Of a stretch of DNA of 64,000 nt, positions 25,754 to 35,562 are shown piece by piece. Both the position numbers and the translations under genes were made by a program. This DNA is from Pseudomonas sp. MAG733B (GTDB lineage Bacteria; Pseudomonadota; Gammaproteobacteria; Pseudomonadales; Pseudomonadaceae), in contig NZ_CP145732.1 of assembly GCF_036884845.1 (NCBI RefSeq), positions 1,364,001-1,428,000 of the forward strand, given 5' to 3'. The number at the start of each line of letters is the position of its first letter. The stretch's first letter is position 1. Under the pieces are notes generated by a model. That model made no database searches, had not been told where the DNA came from, and saw only the letters and a program-made list of their open reading frames with translations.

Positions 25754-28273
25754 ATGACGCAAGTCACGGTGAAACAACTGGCCGATGAGGTCAAAACACC
25801 GGTAGAGCGCCTGTTGCAGCAGATGCGTGAGGCAGGTCTGCCGCACACCGCCGCCGAAGAAAGTGTGACTGACAGTGAGAAGCAATCTTTGCTGACTCAC
25901 TTGAAAAGCAGCCACAAGGCGAAAGTGGAAGAACCACGCAAGATTACGCTGCAGCGTAAAACCACCAGCACCCTGCGTGTTGCTGGCAGCAAAAGCATCA
26001 GCGTTGAAGTACGCAAGAAGAAAGTCTTCGTACAGCGCAGCCCGGAAGAAATCGAAGCCGAGCGCAAGCGTGAACTGGATGAACGTCGCGCAGTAGAAAA
26101 TGCTGCACGTCAGAAGGCTGAAGAAGAAGCCAAGCGTCGCGCCGAAGAAGAAGCGCGTCGCCAGCCTGCTGCTGCGCCGACCGCTCCAGCCGAACCTGTT
26201 GCCGCACCTGTTGCAGTGGCAGAGCCTGTGCGTGAAAGCGCACCGGTCGTGGCTGCAGCGCCAGCTGCCGACGCTCGCAAGCGTGACGAACCACGCCGTC
26301 CGGACAAACCACGTGCCGACGATAACAATCGTCGCGGTAGTGGCGATGGCGAGCGCAAAAACGCTCCGCATCGTGCTTCGGTCAAAGAGAAAGCGCCTGC
26401 ACCACGCGTTGCTCCACGTACTACCGACGAAGAAAGCGATGGCTTCCGTCGTGGTGGTCGCGGCAAGGCCAAGCTGAAAAAACGCAACGCCCACGGTTTC
26501 CAGAGCCCAACCGGCCCTGTCGTGCGTGAAGTGAAGATTGGCGAGACCATCACTGTGGGCGATTTGGCCCAGCAGATGTCGGTCAAGGCTGCTGAAATCA
26601 TCAAGTTCATGTTCAAACTGGGTACTCCAGCGACCATCAACCAGGTACTGGATCAGGAAACTGCCCAACTGGTTGCTGAAGAGCTGGGCCACAAAGTGAC
26701 CCTGGTCAGCGACACCGCCCTGGAAGATTCCCTGGCTGAGTCCCTGAAGTTTGAAGGTGAGGCGGTTTCCCGTGCTCCAGTCGTGACCGTAATGGGCCAC
26801 GTTGACCACGGTAAAACTTCCCTGCTCGACTACATCCGTCGTGCCAAGGTTGCTGCTGGCGAAGCCGGTGGTATCACCCAGCACATCGGTGCATACCACG
26901 TTGAAACCGACCGTGGCATGGTGACGTTCCTCGATACCCCTGGTCACGCCGCGTTTACCGCAATGCGTGCCCGTGGTGCCAAGGCGACCGACATCGTGAT
27001 CCTGGTGGTTGCAGCGGACGACGGCGTGATGCCGCAGACCATCGAAGCTGTTCAGCATGCCAAGGCCGCCGGTGTTCCGCTGGTCGTGGCAGTGAACAAG
27101 ATCGACAAGCCGGGCGCCGACCTCGATCGCATCCGTAGCGAACTGTCGGTACACGGCGTGACGTCGGAAGAGTGGGGTGGTGACACTCCATTCGTACCGG
27201 TCTCGGCGAAGATGGGTACTGGCGTCGACGAACTGCTCGAAGCCGTATTGCTGCAAGCCGAAGTTCTGGAACTGACTGCAACTCCATCGGCTCCTGGCCG
27301 TGGTGTCGTGGTTGAGTCCCGTCTGGACAAGGGCCGTGGCCCGGTGGCTACCGTTCTGGTTCAAGACGGTACCCTGCGTCAAGGCGACATGGTCCTGGTC
27401 GGTTCGAACTATGGCCGTGTACGTGCCATGCTCGACGAGAACGGCAAGCCAATCAAGGAAGCCGGTCCAGCCATCCCTGTCGAGATTCTCGGCCTGGACG
27501 GTACCCCGGACGCTGGCGACGAGATGAGCGTGGTTGCCGACGAGAAGAAAGCCCGTGAAGTGGCTCTGTTCCGTCAAGGCAAGTTCCGCGAAGTCAAACT
27601 GGCTCGCGCTCACGCCGGCAAGCTGGAAAACATCTTCGAAAACATGGGTCAGGAAGAGAAGAAGACGCTCAACATCGTCCTCAAATCCGACGTCCGTGGT
27701 TCGTTGGAAGCGTTGAACGGTGCCTTGAACGGCCTGGGCAACGACGAAGTGCAAGTGCGTGTAGTGGGTGGCGGTGTCGGTGGTATCACCGAATCCGACG
27801 CCAACCTGGCACTGGCCTCCAACGCTGTACTGTTCGGCTTCAACGTGCGTGCCGATGCCGGCGCTCGCAAGATCGTCGAGCAGGAAGGTCTGGATATGCG
27901 TTACTACAACGTGATCTACGACATCATCGAAGACGTCAAGAAAGCCCTGACCGGTATGCTCGGCAGCGATGTTCGCGAGAACATCCTGGGTATCGCCGAA
28001 GTGCGTGACGTGTTCCGTTCGCCGAAGTTTGGCGCGATCGCCGGTTGCATGGTTATCGAAGGTGTTGTTCACCGTAACCGTCCAATCCGTGTACTGCGTG
28101 AAGACATCGTTATCTTCGAAGGCGAGCTGGAATCCCTGCGCCGCTTCAAGGATGACGCTTCCGAAGTGCGTGCCGGCATGGAATGCGGTATCGGCGTGAA
28201 GAGCTACAACGACGTCAAAGTCGGTGACAAGATCGAAGTCTTCGAGAAGGTTCAGGTTGCTCGCAGCCTCTAA
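25754..28273 (+). CDS. infB: Translation initiation factor IF-2
   Basis: IF-2 is the GTPase that delivers fMet-tRNA to the 30S subunit and promotes subunit joining. The 839 residues comprise an N-terminal IF2-N domain (1-50), a long charged Ala/Glu/Arg-rich linker (about 90-250), the G domain with GHVDHGKT at 348-355 ('DTPGHAAF' and 'NKIDKPGAD' follow), and the C-terminal fMet-tRNA-binding domains. It is 27 bases after nusA. A GTG or ATG internal start producing shorter isoforms, as in E. coli, cannot be judged from sequence alone. Confidence 0.98.
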   Translation: MTQVTVKQLADEVKTPVERLLQQMREAGLPHTAAEESVTDSEKQSLLTHLKSSHKAKVEEPRKITLQRKTTSTLRVAGSKSISVEVRKKKVFVQRSPEEIEAERKRELDERRAVENAARQKAEEEAKRRAEEEARRQPAAAPTAPAEPVAAPVAVAEPVRESAPVVAAAPAADARKRDEPRRPDKPRADDNNRRGSGDGERKNAPHRASVKEKAPAPRVAPRTTDEESDGFRRGGRGKAKLKKRNAHGFQSPTGPVVREVKIGETITVGDLAQQMSVKAAEIIKFMFKLGTPATINQVLDQETAQLVAEELGHKVTLVSDTALEDSLAESLKFEGEAVSRAPVVTVMGHVDHGKTSLLDYIRRAKVAAGEAGGITQHIGAYHVETDRGMVTFLDTPGHAAFTAMRARGAKATDIVILVVAADDGVMPQTIEAVQHAKAAGVPLVVAVNKIDKPGADLDRIRSELSVHGVTSEEWGGDTPFVPVSAKMGTGVDELLEAVLLQAEVLELTATPSAPGRGVVVESRLDKGRGPVATVLVQDGTLRQGDMVLVGSNYGRVRAMLDENGKPIKEAGPAIPVEILGLDGTPDAGDEMSVVADEKKAREVALFRQGKFREVKLARAHAGKLENIFENMGQEEKKTLNIVLKSDVRGSLEALNGALNGLGNDEVQVRVVGGGVGGITESDANLALASNAVLFGFNVRADAGARKIVEQEGLDMRYYNVIYDIIEDVKKALTGMLGSDVRENILGIAEVRDVFRSPKFGAIAGCMVIEGVVHRNRPIRVLREDIVIFEGELESLRRFKDDASEVRAGMECGIGVKSYNDVKVGDKIEVFEKVQVARSL

Positions 28274-28344
28274 CTCGCGCACTTCAAGAGCCGCGATGGC
28301 CAGCCGCATGCAACTGTGCGGCGCATCGCCCGGACTCTAAACGC

Positions 28345-28378
28345 AACGCCCGGTCTGGCTTCTGTCAGGCCGGGCGTT
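28345..28378. promoter_or_regulatory. Long hairpin between infB and rbfA
   Basis: Arms aacgcccggtctg (28345-28357) and caggccgggcgtt (28366-28378) form a 13-base stem with one G·T pair and an eight-base loop. There is no T-run, so this is more likely an RNA processing or partial termination site than a full terminator. Confidence 0.6.
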
Positions 28379-28432
28379 TGCCGCTTTCAGACCTTACGGG
28401 TTTCACCGTGGGGCAGTTACAGGTAACAAGAC

Positions 28433-28834
28433 ATGGCAAAAGAATATAGCCGTACCCAACGTATCGGCGATCAGATGCAGCGCGAGCTGGCCCAACTGAT
28501 CCGTCGCGAAGTCAAAGACCCGCGCGTCGGCCTGGTCACCATTACTGCTGTGGAAGTCAGCCGTGACGTCGGTCACGCGAAGATTTTCATTACCGTGATG
28601 GGGCAGGACAGCGCCGAAGACATCGCACAAAGCATCAAGGTGCTGAACTCCGCCGCCGGTTTCCTGCGGATGCAGTTGGCTCGTGAAATGAAGCTGCGCA
28701 GCGTTCCACAGTTGCACTTCCACTACGACGAAAGCGTCGTACGCGGTGCGCACCTGTCGGCATTGATCGAGCGCGCAGTGGCTGAAGACAATCAGCATCC
28801 GGTTGCGGCAGAAGCCGAAGACACCAAGGAGTAA
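28433..28834 (+). CDS. rbfA: Ribosome-binding factor A
   Basis: RbfA is a KH-fold factor for late 30S maturation and 16S 5'-end processing, also needed in the cold. It has 133 residues, with typical segments '[19 protein letters not shown]', '[18 protein letters not shown]' and 'RVPQLHF'-like '[14 protein letters not shown]'. The acidic C-terminal tail is variable in the family. It lies 159 bases after infB and three bases before truB. Confidence 0.97.
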   Translation: MAKEYSRTQRIGDQMQRELAQLIRREVKDPRVGLVTITAVEVSRDVGHAKIFITVMGQDSAEDIAQSIKVLNSAAGFLRMQLAREMKLRSVPQLHFHYDESVVRGAHLSALIERAVAEDNQHPVAAEAEDTKE

Positions 28835-28837
28835 TCG

Positions 28838-29755
28838 GTGGCTCAGGTCAAACGTATCCGTCGTAACGTCAGCGGCATCATCCTGCTCGACAAGCCGCTG
28901 GGGTTCACTTCCAACGCGGCCTTGCAGAAGGTTCGCTGGTTGCTCAACGCCGAGAAGGCCGGACACACCGGCAGTCTCGATCCCTTGGCCACCGGCGTGC
29001 TGCCGTTGTGCTTCGGTGAGGCCACCAAGTTCTCGCAATACCTGCTTGATTCCGACAAGGGTTATGAAACCCTGGCGCAATTGGGCAAAACCACCACCAC
29101 GGCGGATGCCGAGGGTGAGGTTTTGCAGGAGCGCCCGGTGACCGTTGGTCGCGCCGATGTCGAAGCTGCTTTGCCGGGTTTTCGCGGTCAAATCAGTCAG
29201 ATACCGCCGATGTACTCGGCACTCAAGCGTGATGGGCAACCGCTGTACAAGCTGGCCCGTGCTGGCGAAGTAGTGGAGCGTGAACCGCGTTCTGTTACTA
29301 TTGCGCGCTTGGAATTGCTGGCCTTCGAAGGTGATACTGCGCGACTGGCAGTGGATTGCAGCAAAGGCACCTATATTCGTACCCTGGTGGAGGATATTGG
29401 TGAACAACTCGGTTGTGGCGCTTACGTGGCAGAACTGCGACGTACCCAGGCCGGGCCTTTCACGCTAGCCCAGACGGTCACCCTGGAAGAGCTGGAAGCG
29501 GTACATGCCGAAGGCGGCAACGAAGCGGTCGATCGCTTCCTGATGCCATCGGACAGCGGCTTGCTGGATTGGCCACTGCTGCAGTTCTCGGAAGCGAGCG
29601 CGTTCTACTGGCTCAACGGCCAGCCGGTACGTGCCCCGGATGCTCCGAAGTTCGGCATGGTGCGGGTACAGGATCACAATGGTCGCTTCATCGGTATCGG
29701 TGAAGTGAGCGAAGACGGGCGCATCGCGCCACGTCGACTGATTCGGTCAGAATGA
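28838..29755 (+). CDS. truB: tRNA pseudouridine-55 synthase TruB
   Basis: TruB makes pseudouridine 55 in the T-loop of tRNAs and acts as a tRNA-folding chaperone. It has 305 residues. The catalytic aspartate is D48 in '[16 protein letters not shown]'. '[17 protein letters not shown]'-like '[19 protein letters not shown]' and '[10 protein letters not shown]' are the other conserved motifs. A small C-terminal PUA-like domain follows ('[20 protein letters not shown]'). The GTG/ATG choice: the frame begins with GTG at 28838, three bases after rbfA, with aaggag upstream inside rbfA. Confidence 0.97.
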   Translation: MAQVKRIRRNVSGIILLDKPLGFTSNAALQKVRWLLNAEKAGHTGSLDPLATGVLPLCFGEATKFSQYLLDSDKGYETLAQLGKTTTTADAEGEVLQERPVTVGRADVEAALPGFRGQISQIPPMYSALKRDGQPLYKLARAGEVVEREPRSVTIARLELLAFEGDTARLAVDCSKGTYIRTLVEDIGEQLGCGAYVAELRRTQAGPFTLAQTVTLEELEAVHAEGGNEAVDRFLMPSDSGLLDWPLLQFSEASAFYWLNGQPVRAPDAPKFGMVRVQDHNGRFIGIGEVSEDGRIAPRRLIRSE

Positions 29756-29805
29756 CCGAACGAGGGTGGCTGTTAACAGGCACGGTCACTACTCATTTTT
29801 AGATA

Positions 29806-29853
29806 CAGGGATTTGTCCCTGGCCTGTTGAAACTGTTTTTCTGAAACAGTTTC
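29806..29853 (+). promoter_or_regulatory. Two hairpins in the rpsO leader
   Basis: Hairpin 1 is cagggatttgtccctg (29806-29821). Hairpin 2 has perfect ten-base arms gaaactgttt / aaacagtttc (29829-29853). Hairpin 2 ends 19 bases before the rpsO start, just ahead of the aaaagga site. S15 represses its own mRNA in E. coli, so a translational operator is a fair guess, but it is unproven. Confidence 0.55.
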
Positions 29854-29872
29854 CTGATAAAAGGATTGCCTC

Positions 29873-30142
29873 ATGGCTCTCGACGTTCAAGAAAAAGCTC
29901 AAATCGTAGCTGACTACCAGCAAGCTGTTGGTGACACTGGTTCGCCAGAAGTGCAAGTTGCACTGCTGACCGCCAACATCAACAAACTGCAAGGTCACTT
30001 CAAGGCCAACGGTAAAGATCACCACTCCCGTCGTGGTCTGATCCGCATGGTTAACCAGCGTCGTAAGCTGCTGGACTACCTGAAAGGCAAAGACGTGAGC
30101 CGTTACAGCGCTCTGATCGGTCGCCTGGGTCTGCGTCGCTAA
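29873..30142 (+). CDS. rpsO: 30S ribosomal protein S15
   Basis: S15 is a primary 16S rRNA binder that organises the platform of the small subunit. It has 89 residues, the universal length. The sequence includes '[21 protein letters not shown]' features, '[21 protein letters not shown]' features and a C-terminal '[12 protein letters not shown]'. Strong codon bias and the aaaggatt ribosome-binding site agree with high expression. The pnp leader follows over 216 bases. Confidence 0.98.
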   Translation: MALDVQEKAQIVADYQQAVGDTGSPEVQVALLTANINKLQGHFKANGKDHHSRRGLIRMVNQRRKLLDYLKGKDVSRYSALIGRLGLRR

Positions 30143-30358
30143 TAAGCGATTGCGCTAGAGGTTGGTTGTCTGTCGTGCGTCAGCGGTTTTCCGCCGGCGC
30201 ATGGCAGGCTCCCAGCCTCAAGTTTTATCTGGATGTCTGCTTTACTGCTTTACCTGTGTGAGTACACCCGGACAACCGGTCGGGCCGATTCCCGACATTG
30301 CCCAAGAATTTCGCAAGAAACCCGTTTCCCCAAGAGCCACAAAAGAAGGTAGGACACC

Positions 30359-32464
30359 GTGAACCCGGTAATCAAAAAATTCCAGTTCGGTCAGTCGACC
30401 GTTACCCTCGAGACTGGCCGTATCGCCCGTCAGGCCTCCGGCGCAGTATTGGTCACCGTTGACGACGACGTCAGCGTATTGGTGACCGTAGTCGGTGCCA
30501 AACAAGCCGATCCAGGCAAGGGCTTCTTCCCTCTGTCTGTTCACTACCAGGAAAAGACTTACGCTGCCGGTAAGATCCCTGGCGGTTTCTTCAAGCGTGA
30601 AGGCCGTCCTTCCGAGAAAGAAACCCTGACTTCCCGACTGATCGACCGTCCGATCCGTCCGCTGTTCCCAGAAGGTTTCATGAACGAAGTGCAGGTTGTC
30701 TGCACCGTCGTTTCCACCAGCAAGAAGACCGATCCGGACATCGCTGCGATGATCGGTACCTCGGCTGCGCTGGCAATCTCCGGTATTCCTTTCGATGGCC
30801 CGATCGGCGCAGCCCGCGTCGCTTTCCACGAAAGCACCGGCTACCTGCTGAACCCGACTTACGAGCAACAAGCTGCTTCGAGCCTGGACATGGTCGTTGC
30901 CGGTACTTCGGACGCTGTGCTGATGGTTGAATCGGAAGCCAAAGAGCTGACCGAAGACCAGATGCTGGGCGCGGTACTGTTTGCTCACGACGAGTTCCAG
31001 GTTGTGATCAACGCTGTTAAAGAACTGGCTGCCGAAGCTGCCAAGCCAACCTGGACCTGGGCTCCTGCGCCAGAAGCCACCGAACTGCTGGGCGCTATCC
31101 GTGCCGAGTTCGGCGAAGCGATCTCCCAGGCTTACACCATCACCGTCAAGGCCGACCGTTACGCTCGCCTGGGCGAGTTGAAGGATCAGGTTGTTGCCAA
31201 GCTGTCCGGTGAAGAAGGCCAGCCTTCGTCCAGCGAAGTCAAAGCGGCTTTCGGCGAAATCGAATACCGCACCGTTCGCGAAAACATCGTAAACGGCAAG
31301 CCACGTATCGACGGTCGCGACACCAAGACCGTACGTCCGCTGAACATCGAAGTCGGCGTTCTGCCAAAGACCCACGGCTCGGCTCTGTTCACCCGTGGTG
31401 AAACCCAGGCTCTGGTTGTTGCGACTCTGGGCACCGCCCGTGACGCACAGCTGCTGGACACCCTGGAAGGCGAGAAAAAAGACCCGTTCATGCTGCACTA
31501 CAACTTCCCTCCGTTCTCGGTAGGCGAGTGTGGTCGCATGGGTGGTGCTGGTCGTCGTGAAATCGGTCACGGCCGTCTGGCCCGTCGTTCGGTTTCGGCC
31601 ATGCTGCCTGCCGCTGACGTGTTCCCGTACACCATCCGCGTAGTGTCGGAAATCACCGAATCCAACGGTTCCAGCTCGATGGCTTCCGTTTGCGGTGCTT
31701 CCCTGGCCCTGATGGACGCTGGTGTACCGATGAAGGCACCGGTTGCCGGTATCGCCATGGGTCTGGTTAAAGAAGGCGAGAAATTCGCAGTCCTGACCGA
31801 CATCCTGGGCGACGAAGATCACCTCGGCGACATGGACTTCAAAGTAGCCGGTACCGCCAAAGGCGTTACTGCGCTGCAGATGGACATCAAGATCAAGGGC
31901 ATCACCGAAGAGATCATGGAGATCGCTCTGGGCCAAGCCCTGGAAGCGCGCCTGAACATCCTCGGCCAGATGAACCAGATCATCGGCCAGTCGCGTACCG
32001 AACTGTCGGCCAACGCACCGACCATGATCGCGATGAAAATCGACACCGACAAAATCCGTGATGTCATCGGTAAAGGCGGCGCGACCATTCGTGCGATCTG
32101 TGAAGAGACCAAGGCTTCGATCGATATCGAAGACGACGGCTCGATCAAGATCTTCGGCGAAACCAAGGAAGCGGCTGAAGCTGCACGTCAGCGCGTTCTG
32201 GGCATCACCGCTGAAGCCGAAATCGGCAAGATCTACGTGGGTAAGGTTGAGCGCATCGTCGACTTCGGCGCATTCGTCAACATCCTGCCGGGCAAGGACG
32301 GTCTGGTTCACATCTCCATGCTGAGCGACGCTCGCGTAGAGAAAGTGACCGACATCCTGAAAGAAGGCCAGGAAGTGGAAGTACTGGTACTGGACGTGGA
32401 CAACCGCGGCCGTATCAAGCTGTCCATCAAAGACGTAGCAGCAGCCAAGGCTTCGGGCGTTTAA
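30359..32464 (+). CDS. pnp: Polyribonucleotide nucleotidyltransferase (PNPase)
   Basis: PNPase degrades RNA 3' to 5' with phosphate and is a degradosome component. The 701 residues contain two RNase PH domains, the second with the catalytic '[19 protein letters not shown]' segment, separated by an all-alpha linker. KH ('[20 protein letters not shown]') and S1 ('[20 protein letters not shown]') domains follow. The start is GTG at 30359 with aaggtagga upstream. The 216-base leader is where E. coli pnp is processed by RNase III; I cannot define the fold by eye here. A strong terminator follows. Confidence 0.98.
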   Translation: MNPVIKKFQFGQSTVTLETGRIARQASGAVLVTVDDDVSVLVTVVGAKQADPGKGFFPLSVHYQEKTYAAGKIPGGFFKREGRPSEKETLTSRLIDRPIRPLFPEGFMNEVQVVCTVVSTSKKTDPDIAAMIGTSAALAISGIPFDGPIGAARVAFHESTGYLLNPTYEQQAASSLDMVVAGTSDAVLMVESEAKELTEDQMLGAVLFAHDEFQVVINAVKELAAEAAKPTWTWAPAPEATELLGAIRAEFGEAISQAYTITVKADRYARLGELKDQVVAKLSGEEGQPSSSEVKAAFGEIEYRTVRENIVNGKPRIDGRDTKTVRPLNIEVGVLPKTHGSALFTRGETQALVVATLGTARDAQLLDTLEGEKKDPFMLHYNFPPFSVGECGRMGGAGRREIGHGRLARRSVSAMLPAADVFPYTIRVVSEITESNGSSSMASVCGASLALMDAGVPMKAPVAGIAMGLVKEGEKFAVLTDILGDEDHLGDMDFKVAGTAKGVTALQMDIKIKGITEEIMEIALGQALEARLNILGQMNQIIGQSRTELSANAPTMIAMKIDTDKIRDVIGKGGATIRAICEETKASIDIEDDGSIKIFGETKEAAEAARQRVLGITAEAEIGKIYVGKVERIVDFGAFVNILPGKDGLVHISMLSDARVEKVTDILKEGQEVEVLVLDVDNRGRIKLSIKDVAAAKASGV

Positions 32465-32501
32465 TCACCCGCCAGGCTTGACCGCTTCAACGTTTAAAAA
32501 A

Positions 32502-32533
32502 GCCCCGCAGTGAAAACTGCGGGGCCTTTTTTT
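32502..32533 (+). terminator. Strong intrinsic terminator after pnp
   Basis: Ten-base perfect arms (gccccgcagt / actgcggggc) with a GAAA tetraloop are followed by seven T residues. It closes the rimP-pnp cluster. Confidence 0.95.
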
Positions 32534-32602
32534 ATCGTATGAAAAACCGGGAAACGGGTCGAAGTTGCCGGTATTGCTTCGCGATGCTAGGTTTAGCCCA
32601 CT

Positions 32603-32678
32603 GCCCGTGTAGCTCAGTTGGTAGAGCAGCGCACTCGTAACGCGAAGGTCGCAGGTTCGATTCCTGTCTCGGGCACCA
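32603..32678 (+). tRNA. tRNA-Thr(CGT)
   Basis: This 76-base tRNA has an encoded CCA and the anticodon CGT at 32636-32638, which reads ACG. D-arm (gctcagttggtagagc) and T-arm (gcaggttcgattcctgt) are normal. Two helix positions are not Watson-Crick: U6·U67 in the acceptor stem and A31·C39 at the base of the anticodon loop. G27·A43 is also mismatched, but the E. coli counterpart has that too. Confidence 0.93.
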
Positions 32679-32686
32679 TCCCCCTC

Positions 32687-33193
32687 TTACTTCACCTTGC
32701 TTCTCAATTCGTCGACAGTGCGTTTGAGCTGATCCATTTCGCGATCCTGATCACTGACTTCCCGTTTGAGATTCGATATCTCGCTGTTGCTGGAACTCGA
32801 GCTGGAGCCGCTGTTGCGCTTCAACTCTTCGACCTGCTTGCTCAGATTCTCCAGCTCACGCTCCTGCTCGTTGACGGTGCGCTTGAGCTCGTCGATCTCT
32901 TTGCCACTTGAACTTGAGCTGGAGCCGCTGCTGCGCTTGAGTTCTTCGATCTGACGCGCTTGATCGTTGAGGGTGGTTTGCATTGCCTTCAGGTCACTGA
33001 CGTCGAAATCTGTCTTGACCATGACGTCTTTGCCATACTCACTTTGAATCGCGGTGATTTTGCCGCTGGAAGACGAGTAGCCATTACTCAATTCAATGCC
33101 GGCCAGTGCCGTTCCCGGTAGCGCCAGAATCCCCAGCAGTGCCGTGATTGTGGTGGCTGACAGTGCAGACGAAAGCTTCGAAAAACTACGCAT
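32687..33193 (-). CDS. Secreted coiled-coil protein with 39-residue Ser-rich repeats
   Basis: I do not recognise a named family. The 168-residue product starts with a Sec signal peptide (about residues 1-31, ending 'LALPGTALA'). A short beta-like region with 'SSSSGKITAIQSEYGKDVMV' follows. From about residue 80 it is built of a 39-residue unit: 'EELKR-S/N-SGSSSSSS', then a heptad helix 'EIDELKRTVNEQERELENL', then the next unit. Two full units and a partial third are present. The DNA repeats with a 117-base period (compare 32793 and 32910). I start at the ATG complementary to 33191-33193, with ggaact upstream. It is probably periplasmic and may oligomerise by coiled coils. Confidence 0.75.
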   Translation of the reverse strand: MRSFSKLSSALSATTITALLGILALPGTALAGIELSNGYSSSSGKITAIQSEYGKDVMVKTDFDVSDLKAMQTTLNDQARQIEELKRSSGSSSSSSGKEIDELKRTVNEQERELENLSKQVEELKRNSGSSSSSSNSEISNLKREVSDQDREMDQLKRTVDELRSKVK

Positions 33194-33212
33194 CACTTGA
33201 GTTCCATGTGAA

Positions 33213-33226
33213 GTGCCATATGGCAC
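33213..33226. promoter_or_regulatory. Perfect 14-base palindrome upstream of the coiled-coil gene
   Basis: gtgccatatggcac is a perfect palindrome 20 bases before the start codon of the coiled-coil gene. Its place in the leader fits an operator or a small mRNA hairpin; nothing identifies a regulator. Confidence 0.4.
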
Positions 33227-33489
33227 ATCGCTATGACTCGGGGGCTGATCTAATGTTCCCGAGTGCCACCGGCGGTGAATTCTTTTTTTTGGGATGGATG
33301 TAAAGAGTCGTGTAAATCGTCCGACAAAAGTCCTATATTCGGTGCCTGCATGAGCTTCGCCCAGCAGTTTTCAGATGATCCCGAATGGTTCTGAAGGCCA
33401 GACAAACCGGGCTGCAATCGGTTTTTTGCGTCAGAGAGATCCTTGATGATCCAGATCCATCTTCCATTCCCATGATCAGCGAGAACGCC

Positions 33490-33795
33490 ATGACCGTGAA
33501 AGAATTGACTCAAGAGCAACGACACGAAGAAGCCCTGAAGAAGTACGCACTGGATGCGCCCCAACTGATAGAAGAGATCAAGGACCTGCCGGCCGACGAT
33601 CAGAAAGACCAGATTCAGTGGGCGTTCGAGGATGAGGCCGAAGCCCAGGGCTTGCAGCCGTGGGAACTGACGCTCAAGTACACATCAAGCCCGGAAGAGT
33701 ACGAGGCTGCCCGCCTGGCGTTGCACAAAGAGGCCGCCGAGGTCTTGGGTGTCGAGTGGGAAGAGTACTGCGAGATGAACAATCTGGTGGTTTGA
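33490..33795 (+). CDS. Small acidic protein, DUF6388-like
   Basis: This 101-residue, strongly acidic, soluble protein has no signal peptide or membrane segment. The pattern 'QRHEEALKKYALDAPQLIEEI', 'QIQWAFEDEAEAQGLQPWELT' and 'AAEVLGVEWEEYCEMNNL' recalls the Pseudomonas DUF6388 family, whose function is unknown to me. An ATG at 33472 (18 bases upstream, same frame) is an alternative start. It stands alone between the divergent coiled-coil gene and the convergent nadC, with a REP doublet after it. Confidence 0.75.
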   Translation: MTVKELTQEQRHEEALKKYALDAPQLIEEIKDLPADDQKDQIQWAFEDEAEAQGLQPWELTLKYTSSPEEYEAARLALHKEAAEVLGVEWEEYCEMNNLVV

Positions 33796-33820
33796 CGAAA
33801 AACTCTAACTGACCCGCTTT

Positions 33821-33888
33821 TGTAGGCGCGAGGCTTGCCCGCGATAGCGTCCTTAAGATCGCTATCGCCGGCAAGCCGTGCTCCTACA
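33821..33888. repeat. REP-type inverted repeat (TGTAGG family)
   Basis: Imperfect arms beginning tgtaggcgcgaggcttgcc and, on the other strand, tgtaggagcacggcttgcc enclose a short spacer. It lies between the convergent DUF6388-like gene and nadC. Confidence 0.85.
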
Positions 33889-33903
33889 GGTTTATTGTGT
33901 GGC

Positions 33904-34752
33904 TCAGAGACTCAGTCGCATCGACAAGTCAACGGCCTTCACGTCCTTGGTCATTGCACCAATCGAGATGTAGTCCACACCGGTTTCGGCGATCGGCAGC
34001 AAGGTGCTTTCGTTGATCCCGCCACTGGCTTCCAGTTTTGCCTTGCCGCCGTTCAGACGTACGGCTTCGCGCATGTCATCCAGGCTCAGTTCGTCGAGCA
34101 TGATGATGTCGGCGCCCGCCGCCAGGGCCTCTTTGAGCTCTATCAGGCTTTCCACTTCAATCTCCACCGGTTTGCCCGGCGCGATCTTGTGTGCGGCGGC
34201 GATAGCCTGTGCGATGCCACCGCACGCGGCGATATGGTTTTCCTTGATCAGGAAAGCGTCATACAGGCCGATGCGATGGTTGTGGCAACCGCCGCAGGTC
34301 ACGGCGTACTTTTGCGCCAGGCGCAGACCCGGCAAGGTCTTGCGGGTGTCCAGCAGTTTCACCTGAGTCCGGGCCACGAAGTCGGCCAGGTACTGAGCGC
34401 GGGTGGCTACGCCGGACAACAGTTGCAGGAAATTCAGCGCGCTGCGTTCACCGGTCAGCAGCGAACGAGCCGGGCCTTCGAGGTGGAACAACACTTGATT
34501 GGGCTTGACCCGCTCGCCATCGGCGACCTGCCAGTGCACCGCAACTCGCGGGTCCAGTTGCCGAAACACGTTATCCACCCAGGCAGTACCGCAGATGACG
34601 GCGGCGTCGCGGGTGATGATGGTGGCTTTGGCCAGGCGTTCGGCGGGGATCAATTGCGCGGTGATGTCGCCGCTGCCGACGTCTTCGAGCAACGCACGGC
34701 GCACGTTGGCTTCGATTTCGGCGGTCAAATCGGCGAGACGTAGATTCGGCAT
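33904..34752 (-). CDS. nadC: Nicotinate-nucleotide diphosphorylase (quinolinate phosphoribosyltransferase)
   Basis: NadC converts quinolinate and PRPP to nicotinate mononucleotide in de novo NAD synthesis. The 282 residues are normal. Motifs include '[17 protein letters not shown]' at the N-terminus, '[19 protein letters not shown]' and '[21 protein letters not shown]' at the active site, and '[11 protein letters not shown]' near the end. I start at MPNLRLADL (34752); an upstream extension into the ampD leader is unlikely. It is divergent from ampD across 234 bases, the arrangement known in Pseudomonas. Confidence 0.97.
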   Translation of the reverse strand: MPNLRLADLTAEIEANVRRALLEDVGSGDITAQLIPAERLAKATIITRDAAVICGTAWVDNVFRQLDPRVAVHWQVADGERVKPNQVLFHLEGPARSLLTGERSALNFLQLLSGVATRAQYLADFVARTQVKLLDTRKTLPGLRLAQKYAVTCGGCHNHRIGLYDAFLIKENHIAACGGIAQAIAAAHKIAPGKPVEIEVESLIELKEALAAGADIIMLDELSLDDMREAVRLNGGKAKLEASGGINESTLLPIAETGVDYISIGAMTKDVKAVDLSMRLSL

Positions 34753-34986
34753 AACGGGCTCCACAAACAAAGTGGCCCGATTATAGGGCCATGGCGCGGA
34801 GCAACCCAAGGCATCCGAGACGTTGCCATCGCTCTGAAGCCTGCATTTGGTCGATTCCCTCCCGCAACCGGGCTCTTGAAGCGGTGATCGGCAATCTGCG
34901 AGCACTCAATCGCGGCAAGTGATCGCGTCCTGAGGGGCTATCGCGGCATACTGGGCTCCAACACAGTCATCGTTGAAGGAAACGGT

Positions 34987-35562
34987 ATGCAGTTGGACCC
35001 CGCGAGCGGTTGGTGTCAGGACGTGCGTTTGTGCCCCTCACCCAACTTCAATGCGCGCCCCACGGGCGAAATTTCCCTGCTGGTGATCCACAACATCAGC
35101 TTGCCGCCGGCGCAATTCGCCACGGGCAAGGTGCAGGAATTTTTCCAGAATCGTCTGGATGTCACGGAGCACCCTTACTTTGAGGGGATTGCCGATCTGC
35201 GCGTTTCTGCGCACTTTTTGATCGAGCGTGATGGCGCGGTCACTCAGTTTGTATCCTGCCTTGAGCGCGCCTGGCACGCTGGCGTTTCGAGTTTCGAGGG
35301 GCGGGAAACCTGTAACGATTTTTCCCTGGGCATTGAGCTGGAGGGCACGGATGATCTGCCGTTCACCGATGCTCAGTACGACGCATTGATTGCCCTGACC
35401 CGGCAACTGCAAAACGTCTTCACGGCCATTACTCCACAGCGTATTTGCGGGCATAGCGACATCGCGCCCGGGCGCAAGACCGATCCGGGACCGGCGTTCG
35501 ACTGGGCACGCTATCGCGCGGCGCTGGCTAAAGCCGCAGTGGAAAAAGAGGAGCGACAATGA
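34987..35562 (+). CDS. ampD: 1,6-Anhydro-N-acetylmuramyl-L-alanine amidase AmpD
   Basis: AmpD is a cytoplasmic zinc amidase that removes the peptide from anhydromuropeptides in cell-wall recycling; its loss derepresses the AmpR/AmpC beta-lactamase. The 191 residues carry zinc ligands H35 ('VIHNISLPP'), H156 and D166 ('GHSDIAPGRKTDPGPAFDW'), and the catalytic glutamate in 'LGIELEGTDD'. There is no signal peptide, which agrees with AmpD rather than its periplasmic homologues. Its last codons overlap the ampE start by four bases. Confidence 0.96.
   Translation: MQLDPASGWCQDVRLCPSPNFNARPTGEISLLVIHNISLPPAQFATGKVQEFFQNRLDVTEHPYFEGIADLRVSAHFLIERDGAVTQFVSCLERAWHAGVSSFEGRETCNDFSLGIELEGTDDLPFTDAQYDALIALTRQLQNVFTAITPQRICGHSDIAPGRKTDPGPAFDWARYRAALAKAAVEKEERQ

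Noticed and set aside
32793..32960. Repeats in the coiled-coil gene as a CRISPR or VNTR array
   Set aside because: The repeats keep the reading frame with a 39-codon period and code for a heptad pattern, so they are protein repeats.
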